A DNA stretch of 64,000 nucleotides, from positions 310,001-374,000 of the forward strand of contig CP030158.1 in the NCBI GenBank assembly GCA_003285105.1, read 5' to 3'. A model generated the notes under the pieces. It saw only the letters and a program-made list of their open reading frames with translations. It had not been told where the DNA came from and did not search any database. This DNA comes from Roseithermus sacchariphilus. GTDB lineage: Bacteria; Bacteroidota; Rhodothermia; Rhodothermales; MEBIC09517. How positions within the stretch are numbered: position 1 is the first letter of the stretch; the number at the start of each line of letters is the position of its first letter. The translations under genes and the position numbers were made by a program. Of this stretch, positions 56,694 to 64,000 are shown piece after piece.

Positions 56694-57968
56694 TCAGCGG
56701 GTTGGTTCGATGGGATCGCGGAGAGCGAGCGGATCGTGCCGGCACCGGCGGAGCCATCCGTACATCGCCAGCGCAATGAACGCCTCGGCCCCGGTGGCGA
56801 TCCAGGCCATGCCAGCCGCTCCGTGTACGGGGATGACGACGGTGGCCAACACCAGCGCCCCGACGGCGGCCGCGATGGTGATGCCGGCGAAGGCCCGGTC
56901 CATGTGCAACTGGAGCATCCAGTACAGCCCGAGCGCGTTGCTGACGGCCACCAGCACGGGCACCGCCGCCAGGATGCGCAGGAGCGGCACCGCCCCGGCA
57001 TAGTCCGGCCCGAGCACCGACCCCACGACCCGGGGTGCGCCCAGGAAGATCGCCCCGCCCAGCAGCAGCCCGAGCAGCACCGTGCGCCCCAGCCACTGCC
57101 GCATCACCGGCCGTCCCTGCGCCAGTCCCTGCCGCACGAGGTAGGCCAGACGCGGATAGACGGCCTGCGTGACGGGCTGCAGCAGGCCCGTACCGGCACG
57201 CACGATTTTCTCCGCCGCCGCATACAGCCCGGCCGCCGCCGGCGTGGCGAGCAGCCCGAGCAGCACCACGCCCGAGGCCGCGTAGCCCCGGACGGCCAGC
57301 ACCGAGGTGAACAGCGGCCAGCCCTGCCGCAACACCCTGCCCGCCCGCCGCCACGACATCCCCCGGATCGGGTACGCCCGCCCGACGATCCCGTAGCCGG
57401 CCGCCAGCGCACCGGCCGCCAGCACGGCCTGCACGGCCGGCACCTTCCACACGTCCGCCGGCTCTCGCACCAGCACCAGGATCAGCCCGAGCCCGAGGGC
57501 ACGCTCGGCGGTCGTGATCCCGGCCACCAGCCGCATCCGCTCCAGTCCGTTGAGGAACCAGTAGGGCGCCGCCGCCTGCAACACCGCCACGGCCGCACAG
57601 CCCCCGAACAGCCCCGCCGCCGCCCGCACCTCCGGCACCCCCAGCGCCAGCGCCAGCGCCAGCCCGAGGCTCACGGTTCCCAGCAGCCCCTTGGCCGCCG
57701 TCACGTCCGCCAGCACCTGCTGCAATCTGGCCCGATCTTCGCGGAGGGCGGCCACCGTCCGGGTACCCATCGCGGGAAAGCTGTACTCCACCAGGGTGCC
57801 CAGATACAACGCCAGCCCCTGCGCCAGCGACAGCACCCCCCATGTGGCGACGCCCAGCGTCGACGCCAGGTAGGGAACCAGCACCAGGGGCGTCACATAC
57901 CGGACGGCCTGCAAGCCGTAGAGCACGCCGATGTTGTGCGTGAGCCTGCGTTGCGATGATCGCGCCAT
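56694..57968 (-). CDS. Polysaccharide flippase (Wzx-like), second copy
   Basis: A 424-residue MOP-superfamily membrane protein with about 12 predicted helices: NIGVLYGLQAVRYVTPLVLV and YLASTLGVATWGVLSLAQGL at the N-terminus. Gap of 6 bp to the flavoprotein gene. Likely moves the product of this glycosyltransferase group; divergent from porU across a 129-bp gap that must hold both promoters. Confidence 0.87.
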   Translation of the reverse strand: MARSSQRRLTHNIGVLYGLQAVRYVTPLVLVPYLASTLGVATWGVLSLAQGLALYLGTLVEYSFPAMGTRTVAALREDRARLQQVLADVTAAKGLLGTVSLGLALALALGVPEVRAAAGLFGGCAAVAVLQAAAPYWFLNGLERMRLVAGITTAERALGLGLILVLVREPADVWKVPAVQAVLAAGALAAGYGIVGRAYPIRGMSWRRAGRVLRQGWPLFTSVLAVRGYAASGVVLLGLLATPAAAGLYAAAEKIVRAGTGLLQPVTQAVYPRLAYLVRQGLAQGRPVMRQWLGRTVLLGLLLGGAIFLGAPRVVGSVLGPDYAGAVPLLRILAAVPVLVAVSNALGLYWMLQLHMDRAFAGITIAAAVGALVLATVVIPVHGAAGMAWIATGAEAFIALAMYGWLRRCRHDPLALRDPIEPTR

Positions 57969-58097
57969 GCCGACCCGCCGGGATCACGCGCCGCCACGGG
58001 CCCCGCACGGACGGGATCGGAGCCCCCGCTCGGTCGTTCTGCCGTTCTGCGTGCTGCCGTCCTGACCCGTGCCCATGCGTCGACCGGTCTTGCCCCG

Positions 58098-61000
58098 ATG
58101 AGGATTCTGGGAGCTTTCCTGCTGTTGCTGCTCGGCGTGCCGCACGTCCGGGCACAGACCCCGGCGTTCGACGCCGGGTGGTACGATCCCGCCCGGCCGC
58201 ACCTCAAGATAGGCGTCGTGGAGGACGGGATCTATGCCGTCACCGCCGCCGACCTGCAGCAGGCCGGCTTCGATCCGGCCACCCTCCCGGCCGCCTCCCT
58301 CCGGCTGCTCGCCAACGGCCGCCCCGTCCCCTTCCACCTCACCGGCACCGACCCGGAGACGTGGGCACCCACCGACTCGCTGCTGTTCGTCGGCCACCGC
58401 AATACCGGCGCCGACGAGGCCTGGGCCTGGAACGGGGACCTCGCCCGCCGCAGCAGCGACCGGACCAGCCTGTACACGGACACCACCTTCTACTGGCTGA
58501 CCTGGGGCGGGACGCCGGGCCTGCGCTACGAGCCGCCCCCCGCCACCCCCGAAGCCACCCCCCGCTCCACGCTGCGGACGTCGGTGCACCTGGAGCAGGA
58601 CCGCCTCTACTACTTCGGCGACTCCGACGAGGCCGCTCAGCCGGCCTACACCCGCGGCGAAGGCTTCTACTGGGACCGCTTCAGCACCAACACGGCCACG
58701 CCCGTCTCGCGCACGTACACCCTCCCCACCCCCCACCTGACCCGCACCGACGACTCCCTGTACCTCCGCGTGCGGCTCAGCAGCGAATCCGCCCCCCGGC
58801 ACCGGGTCACGCTGGAGGTCGAAGTCACCGAGGACGGCACCACCGGCTTCCGTCCGGTCGATGAAGCCGACTGGTCCGGCTATGCCTTCCAGACCCTGAC
58901 GGCCGCCCTCCCGCAGCACCTGATCCCCGCCACCCGCGACGAGGTCCGCATCCGGGTCGTCTCGCACAACGAGTTTCTGAGCGTCCCCAACCGCGTCTTG
59001 CTGGACTGGATCGAGGCGTCCTACGTCCGCAGCCTCGTGCTGGAGCCGGCCGCACCGCTGCGCCTCGAGGTGCCCGACGCCGGCCGCACCACGCTGCAGG
59101 TCCAGGCCCCGGCCGGCCGGCGGCTGACCCTGCTCGACCCCGCCGACGCCACGCGGCAGACCGTCATCCCGACCGCCGGCGGCACGGCCCGCCTGACGCT
59201 CGACCTCCCGGAAGCCCGTACGCTGTGGCTCTTCGACCCGGCCGCCGTCCGGGCGCCGGTGCGCCTGGCCCGCGCCACCGGCCCCGACTGGAGCGACCCC
59301 GCGCTGAGCGCCGACTACGTCATCATCACCACCCCGCTGCTGCGCCCCTCGGCCGAGCAACTGGCTGCCTACCGGCGCGAGCAGGACGGCTACGAGGTGC
59401 ACGTCATCGACCAGCAGGATCTCTTCGACCAGTTCGACTACGGCCGCCCGACACCGATCGCGATCCGCCGGTTCCTCCAGGCCACTCGCGGCTGGACACG
59501 CGCACCGCGCTACCTCACCCTGTGGGGCGACCTGCTCCGGCCCGAGGATGGACGCCCCCGCCGGCCGCTCGGCCCCTGGGAGGTCATCTCCTTCGGCTAT
59601 GCCCCGGCCGACGGCTGGTTCGCCATGCAACTCACCGACGAGGCGGACTGGAGCGAGGGCCTCGCCGTCGGCCGCATCCCCCTTCGCTCGAACGACGACG
59701 GGCAGCTTTTCCTGGACAAGCTGACCCGCTACGAAAACGCCCCGCCCGGCGACTGGCAGAAGCGGGCCATCCAGCTCGCCGGCGGCTTCACCCCGGCCGA
59801 GCAGCAACTGCTCCAGAATTACACCCTCTCCTGGGGGGCCGTGCTCGCCCGCGCCCCGATGGGCGCCGACACGCTGACCTTCTTCAAGAACGTCACCGAA
59901 CCCCTGGACCCGAGCTTCCAGGACTCACTCCGCATCGCGCTGCGTAACGGAGCCGGCTGGCTTACCTACTTCGGCCACTCGGCCGCCGACAGCTGGGAGA
60001 TCGTCACGGACGACCCCGAGGAGTTCGACAACGCCGACCGCCTCCCGGTGGTGCTCTCGCTGGGCTGCAACACGGGCAACGTGGCCGGCGGCCAGTTCGA
60101 GACGACGGACCGCCTCGTGCTGGGCGAGCGCCTGGTGATCGGATCGGCCAACGGGGCCATCGCCCACTGGGGAGCGTCCAGCCCCTCGACGATCACGCTG
60201 CCGGGCATCCTAGCCCAGGAGGTGCACGCCGTCGTCTTCCGGGATACCGTCCGCGTGCTCGGCGTGGCCTTCCAGGAAGCCAAACGCCGCTTCGCCGCCG
60301 TGCGCACCCCCACCTCGGCCGTCCTCACCACGCTGCTGCAATACGGGCTCATCGGCGATCCGGCCACCCGCCTCAACCTGCCCACCCGGCCCGACCTGCT
60401 CATCCCCCCCGGCGGCCTCTCCGTCTCGCCGGTAGCGCCCATCCTGGAGGATTCGAGCCTCACCGTGCACCTGCGCGTGCGCAACCGGGGGCTGGTCCCG
60501 GCCGACAGCGTCCTGATCCGCCTCACCCACACCGGCCCGGACGGCAACACACAGGCGTTTGCCCGCACGCTGCCCCCCGTCTTTCTCTCCGACACGCTCC
60601 ACGTCCGTATCCCGCTCGACACCGCGATGATCGGAGACAACCACCTGCGCGTCGAGGCCGACCCCTTCGGCGCTTACCCCGATGCCGACCCGTTCAACAA
60701 CGCCACGGAACGGACGCTGACCGTCTTCGCCTCGGGCGTCGCCCTCGTGGAGCCGCCCGACCTGGGGCTCGTCACCACCCCCACGCCCCGGCTCCGCGTC
60801 GGGCTCTCCTCGCGCCGCGCGACGTCCTGGCCCGTCGTCTTCGAACTGGACACGTCCGCCACGTTCACCTCGCCCGCGCTCCGCCGCCATGAAACCTCGC
60901 CGGACGGACCCGCCGCCACCTGGACGCTGACGGAGCCGCTCCCGACGCACCGCCCCGTGTACTGGCGCGCCCGGCTGGCGGACCCGGCCCAGCCCGAGAA

Positions 61001-62996
61001 CTGGCGCACGGCGGTCTTCACCGTGGATCCCGACGCGCCCGGCCCCGGCTGGAACCAGCAGGGCCCCCTCTTCGCCCGCAACGCCCACAGCCCCCTGATC
61101 GAGGTCGACCGCGGCACCTGGGCCTTCCGCACCTACCGGACCGAGGTGCGGGTCACCGCCGAGCGCGGCAGCGGCTTCGAGAAAGGCCAGATCGTCGTCA
61201 ACGGCGAGCAGCTGCAAAAATTCACGCTGGGCTTCGGCGTGGTCGTGCTCGACGGCGACACGGGGGCGCTGCGCTACACCGCCGCCATGCCGACCTACCA
61301 GCCCGCCGCCAACCTCATCCCGGCCCACGGCGACTCGACGGCGGCCCGCCTCCGGCTCGACAGCCTGCTGGCGCTCGTGGAGCCGGGCGACTACGTGTTC
61401 GTGCGCACGCGCCACCTGGGCCGCGCCAGCGAGGCGACGATCCAGGAGCACATCAAGGCCCGCTGGCGACGGCTCGGCAGTACGGCCATCGACACGCTGA
61501 CGTACAACGACCTCTGGATCATGATGGCCCGCGTGGGGTTCCCGGAGGATACGCAGGAATGGGCGGTGCCGGCCTCCGAAAGCCACATCAATGAGATCGC
61601 CCGGGAAACCACGCTCTCGTTCACCTACCCCGAAGGCACCACCACCTCCCCCCCGATCGGGCCGGCGCTGGACTGGGACGCCGTCCGCGGCGCGGCCACG
61701 CTCGCCCACGGCGACGCCCGCATCCGCGTCGAGGTGCTGAGTGCCGACGCCCGGACGGTGCTGCTCGACGGCGTCGACCTGCCCGGCCAGGCGAGCCTGC
61801 AGGCGCTGGATGCCCGGCAGCACCCCTACGTCCGCCTGCGCGCCACCCTCTCCGACCCGACGCAGACCTCCACCCCGCAGCTCGACCGGTGGCTCGTCAC
61901 CTACACGCCGGTGCCCGAGCTGGCCGCCGACCCGGCCACCTTCACCCTCTCGGCCGACACCCTGCAGGAAGGCCAGCCGCTGACGGTCACGGCCGCCGTC
62001 ACCAACCTGAGTGCCCACGCCGCCCCGGAGGTGCACGTCGCCTACGTGGTGACCGACGCCGCCAACCACGAAACCCTGGCCGCCGTCGACACGCTGCGAG
62101 CGCTGGCCCCGGAGGCCACCGCAACGTCCACCGTCGTCCTCGATACCGAGGGCCTCGCCGGCACGAACCGCCTGCGCGTCCAGGTCGGCCAGCCCGGCCG
62201 CGTCGAGCCGGTGACCTACAACAACGTGCTGCTGCACCCCTTCACGGTCTGGCCCGACCGGGAGCCGCCGGCCCTGACCGTGCGCATCGACGGGCAGAGC
62301 TTCCCGGCCGACCCGGACCCCGTCCGCAACGTGCAGGACCCGGCGTTCCCCTTCGTCTCCGCCCGGCCCGTCATCGAGGTGCTGGTCGAGGATGCCAACC
62401 CCTACCGGCCCCTGCAGGACTCGAACGTCGTCCAGATCACCTTCGACCGCGAGCCGGTCCCGCTGGATGATCCGTCGATCGCCTTCGAGGCCGCCCCGGG
62501 AGGCCCGCAGAACCGGGCGCGGCTGACCTTCACGCCCGACCTGAGCGGCCGCGACACCACCCACACGCTCGTCGTCCGCGCCTTCGATGCGGCCGGCAAC
62601 GAAGCCGAGGGCAGCCCCTACCAGGTCCACTTCCGCGTGCAGCGCAGCGTCAGCGTCGAGAGCCTCTACCCGTATCCCAACCCCATGAGCCGCGCCACCC
62701 GCTTCGCCTTCCTGCTGCGCGGCGCCGACCCCGGGCTCGTGGAGGACTTCCGCATCCGCATCTTCACCCTCACCGGTCGGCTCGTGCGCGAGTTCGACCT
62801 GCTCGAAGACCCCATGCTCCTCGACGGCGGCGGGCTGCGCATCGGCTGGAACACGCTGCGATGGGACGGCCGCGACGCCGACGGGGACCTCCTCGCCACC
62901 GGCGTGTACCTCTACAAGGTCTACCTCCGCGCCGACGGGCAGACGATCTCCGTCAACAACGAGACCGGCATCGAGAAGCTCGTCGTGCTGCGTTGA
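58098..62996 (+). CDS. porU: PorU-type gingipain-like C25 sortase of the type IX secretion system
   Basis: A 1632-residue secreted protein. Signal peptide (MRILGAFLLLLLGVPHVRAQ), then a pro-region-like part, the C25 caspase-like core from about residue 405, with His627 in YFGHSAADSW and Cys657 in LSLGCNTGN as the catalytic dyad, then several Ig/CARDB-like domains (about 770-1540), and a T9SS type A sorting domain in the last about 90 residues (YPYPNPMSRATRFAFLL ... GVYLYKVYLRADG). PorU removes the sorting signal from cargo and joins it to a surface lipopolysaccharide in P. gingivalis (A-LPS). At 1632 residues it is well over the roughly 1100-1200 typical of P. gingivalis PorU. The next gene is manC-like. 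Confidence 0.9.
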   Translation: MRILGAFLLLLLGVPHVRAQTPAFDAGWYDPARPHLKIGVVEDGIYAVTAADLQQAGFDPATLPAASLRLLANGRPVPFHLTGTDPETWAPTDSLLFVGHRNTGADEAWAWNGDLARRSSDRTSLYTDTTFYWLTWGGTPGLRYEPPPATPEATPRSTLRTSVHLEQDRLYYFGDSDEAAQPAYTRGEGFYWDRFSTNTATPVSRTYTLPTPHLTRTDDSLYLRVRLSSESAPRHRVTLEVEVTEDGTTGFRPVDEADWSGYAFQTLTAALPQHLIPATRDEVRIRVVSHNEFLSVPNRVLLDWIEASYVRSLVLEPAAPLRLEVPDAGRTTLQVQAPAGRRLTLLDPADATRQTVIPTAGGTARLTLDLPEARTLWLFDPAAVRAPVRLARATGPDWSDPALSADYVIITTPLLRPSAEQLAAYRREQDGYEVHVIDQQDLFDQFDYGRPTPIAIRRFLQATRGWTRAPRYLTLWGDLLRPEDGRPRRPLGPWEVISFGYAPADGWFAMQLTDEADWSEGLAVGRIPLRSNDDGQLFLDKLTRYENAPPGDWQKRAIQLAGGFTPAEQQLLQNYTLSWGAVLARAPMGADTLTFFKNVTEPLDPSFQDSLRIALRNGAGWLTYFGHSAADSWEIVTDDPEEFDNADRLPVVLSLGCNTGNVAGGQFETTDRLVLGERLVIGSANGAIAHWGASSPSTITLPGILAQEVHAVVFRDTVRVLGVAFQEAKRRFAAVRTPTSAVLTTLLQYGLIGDPATRLNLPTRPDLLIPPGGLSVSPVAPILEDSSLTVHLRVRNRGLVPADSVLIRLTHTGPDGNTQAFARTLPPVFLSDTLHVRIPLDTAMIGDNHLRVEADPFGAYPDADPFNNATERTLTVFASGVALVEPPDLGLVTTPTPRLRVGLSSRRATSWPVVFELDTSATFTSPALRRHETSPDGPAATWTLTEPLPTHRPVYWRARLADPAQPENWRTAVFTVDPDAPGPGWNQQGPLFARNAHSPLIEVDRGTWAFRTYRTEVRVTAERGSGFEKGQIVVNGEQLQKFTLGFGVVVLDGDTGALRYTAAMPTYQPAANLIPAHGDSTAARLRLDSLLALVEPGDYVFVRTRHLGRASEATIQEHIKARWRRLGSTAIDTLTYNDLWIMMARVGFPEDTQEWAVPASESHINEIARETTLSFTYPEGTTTSPPIGPALDWDAVRGAATLAHGDARIRVEVLSADARTVLLDGVDLPGQASLQALDARQHPYVRLRATLSDPTQTSTPQLDRWLVTYTPVPELAADPATFTLSADTLQEGQPLTVTAAVTNLSAHAAPEVHVAYVVTDAANHETLAAVDTLRALAPEATATSTVVLDTEGLAGTNRLRVQVGQPGRVEPVTYNNVLLHPFTVWPDREPPALTVRIDGQSFPADPDPVRNVQDPAFPFVSARPVIEVLVEDANPYRPLQDSNVVQITFDREPVPLDDPSIAFEAAPGGPQNRARLTFTPDLSGRDTTHTLVVRAFDAAGNEAEGSPYQVHFRVQRSVSVESLYPYPNPMSRATRFAFLLRGADPGLVEDFRIRIFTLTGRLVREFDLLEDPMLLDGGGLRIGWNTLRWDGRDADGDLLATGVYLYKVYLRADGQTISVNNETGIEKLVVLR

Positions 62997-63000
62997 GAAC

Positions 63001-63041
63001 CCCGGCCGCGGATCCACCCGGCTTTTTTTCCCGGTTTTTTA
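63001..63041 (+). terminator. Terminator candidate after porU
   Basis: A GC-rich CCGG-bearing stretch followed by two U-runs (T7 at 63023-63029 and T6 at 63035-63040) directly after the porU stop at 62996. The stem is short, so the call is uncertain. Confidence 0.4.
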
Positions 63042-63139
63042 TTCCTTCCGTGGCGGCCACGCCCTAGTTTGCCGCCGGCCGGCGGTGCGCCTCCGTGCGC
63101 CGCCGCCCTCTCTTTCCCCGACGCGACTTCATCCGATCC

Positions 63140-64000
63140 ATGACCCACGCCGTCATCATGGCCGGGGGCATCGGGAGCCGGTTCTGGCCCAAGAGCCGCC
63201 GCGCCCGCCCCAAGCAGTTTCTCCAGGTCTTCGGAGAGCAGACCCTCATCCAGAACACCGTTGCGCGGCTGCAGGGGCTCATCCCGCCCGAGCGCTGCTT
63301 CGTCGTCACCCACGAGCGCTACGTCGAGCAGACGCGGGATCAGTTGCCGGCGCTGCCGGCGGAGAACATCCTGGCCGAGCCGATCAGCCGCAACACGGCC
63401 CCGTGCATCACCTACGCGGCCGTCAAGCTGCTGGCGCAGGATCCGGACGCCACGATGGTGGTGCTCCCGGCCGATCACGTCATCCCGAACGTGCGGCAGT
63501 TCCACGAAGTGCTGCGCGTCGCCATCGAAAAAGCCCGGGAGCCGGGCACGATCGTCACCATCGGGATCACCCCCACGCACCCGGCCACGGGCTACGGCTA
63601 CATCCAGTTCGAGGGTTCCCTGGACCCCTCCGACCCCGTCCCCCGCGCCTATCCCGTCCGCACGTTCGCCGAGAAGCCGGACCAGGAGACGGCCGAGCGC
63701 TTCATCGACTCGGGGGACTTCCTCTGGAACAGCGGCATGTTCATCTGGCGGGCCGATACCATCCTCGACCAGGTACGCGCCCACCTGCCCGCAGCCTACG
63801 ACGCCTTCCGGTCCGTGCAGGACGCCCTCGGCACCGACCGCGAGCCCGAGGCCGTGGCCGAGGCCTTCCAGAAGAGCCCGGCCACGTCCATCGACTACGG
63901 CGTGATGGAGCATGCCGACCACGTCTACGTCGTGCCCGGCTCCTTCGGGTGGAACGACGTGGGCGACTGGCGGGCCGTCTACGACCTCAGCGACAAGGAC
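63140..64000 (+). CDS. manC: Mannose-1-phosphate guanylyltransferase, 3' end off window
   Basis: Makes GDP-mannose from GTP and mannose 1-phosphate. At least 287 residues shown: AGGIGSRFWPKSRRARPKQF (8-27) holds the nucleotide-binding signature, followed by AEPISRNTAPCITYAA, VLPADHVIP, FAEKPDQETA, WNSGMFIW and SFGWNDVGDW, all typical. The gene runs off the end of the window, where a C-terminal part is expected. GDP-mannose would feed gmd and fcl at 43.5-45.7 kb. Confidence 0.92.
   Translation, partial: MTHAVIMAGGIGSRFWPKSRRARPKQFLQVFGEQTLIQNTVARLQGLIPPERCFVVTHERYVEQTRDQLPALPAENILAEPISRNTAPCITYAAVKLLAQDPDATMVVLPADHVIPNVRQFHEVLRVAIEKAREPGTIVTIGITPTHPATGYGYIQFEGSLDPSDPVPRAYPVRTFAEKPDQETAERFIDSGDFLWNSGMFIWRADTILDQVRAHLPAAYDAFRSVQDALGTDREPEAVAEAFQKSPATSIDYGVMEHADHVYVVPGSFGWNDVGDWRAVYDLSDKD

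Noticed and set aside
55366-58155. A 1237-residue open frame starting upstream of the second GT2 gene
   Set aside because: Its first 930 residues lie over the flavoprotein and flippase genes in another frame; only the last 307 residues are a real enzyme.

Overview
The window is about 68% GC, densely coded and looks like a chromosomal segment of a Bacteroidota-related, Rhodothermales-type bacterium. The assignment is by inference. It rests on a PorU-type gingipain-like sortase with a type IX secretion sorting domain, several Bacteroidota-style outer-membrane barrels, a C-terminal Wzi capsule protein, a high-GC codon bias and weak Shine-Dalgarno signals. No rRNA, tRNA or CRISPR array was seen.

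Layout. (1) 0-12 kb is a mixed housekeeping and envelope region: a DUF6807-type lipoprotein, phosphofructokinase, an NDUFA9-like oxidoreductase, a deoxynucleoside kinase, a plug-and-barrel outer-membrane protein, a membrane-anchored MutS-like ATPase, an EcsC protein, and a two-gene outer-membrane receptor pair. (2) 12.2-18.5 kb is accessory: small orphan genes, a 91-bp duplicated element with two hairpins, an AraC-type regulator, a frameshifted cysteine-containing exported peptide, an orphan lipoprotein, an MFS transporter and a Tat-exported sugar isomerase-like protein. (3) 18.5-45.7 kb is an unbroken run of 21 minus-strand genes for surface polysaccharide. Read in the direction of transcription it makes GDP-fucose (gmd, fcl), exports polymer (SLBB protein, Wzz), makes UDP-glucuronate and UDP-xylose (ugd, uxs), then carries a HEPN/MNT toxin-antitoxin pair, a permease, Wzi, a flippase, five glycosyltransferases, two unusual kinases, an epimerase, an O-antigen ligase, a WecB/TagA enzyme and a WbaP-type initiating transferase. 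The 20.2-24 kb part is visibly poorer in GC. (4) 46.0-53.3 kb (plus strand) reads like a Pgl/Wbp-type diamino-sugar module: aminotransferase, PglC-type phosphoglycosyl transferase, GNAT acetyltransferase, a FemAB-like gene broken by a frameshift, two glycosyltransferases and a 4,6-dehydratase. (5) 53.3-58.0 kb (minus strand) holds two related GT2 enzymes, a UDP-galactopyranose-mutase-like flavoprotein and a second flippase. (6) 58.1-64 kb (plus strand) holds porU and the start of a mannose-1-phosphate guanylyltransferase gene that runs off the end.

Together regions 3-6 look like one envelope glycan locus: nucleotide sugars, lipid-linked initiation by two different enzymes, assembly, two flippases, polymer length control, ligation and export. 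It sits directly beside the type IX sortase, which in Porphyromonas gingivalis joins secreted proteins to A-LPS. The most unusual features are three composite arrays of 7-bp repeats placed between genes, two frameshifts at G-runs that would each be repaired by one extra G, a nucleotidyltransferase/P-loop kinase fusion paired with an APH-like kinase, and a HEPN/MNT module inside the polysaccharide operon.
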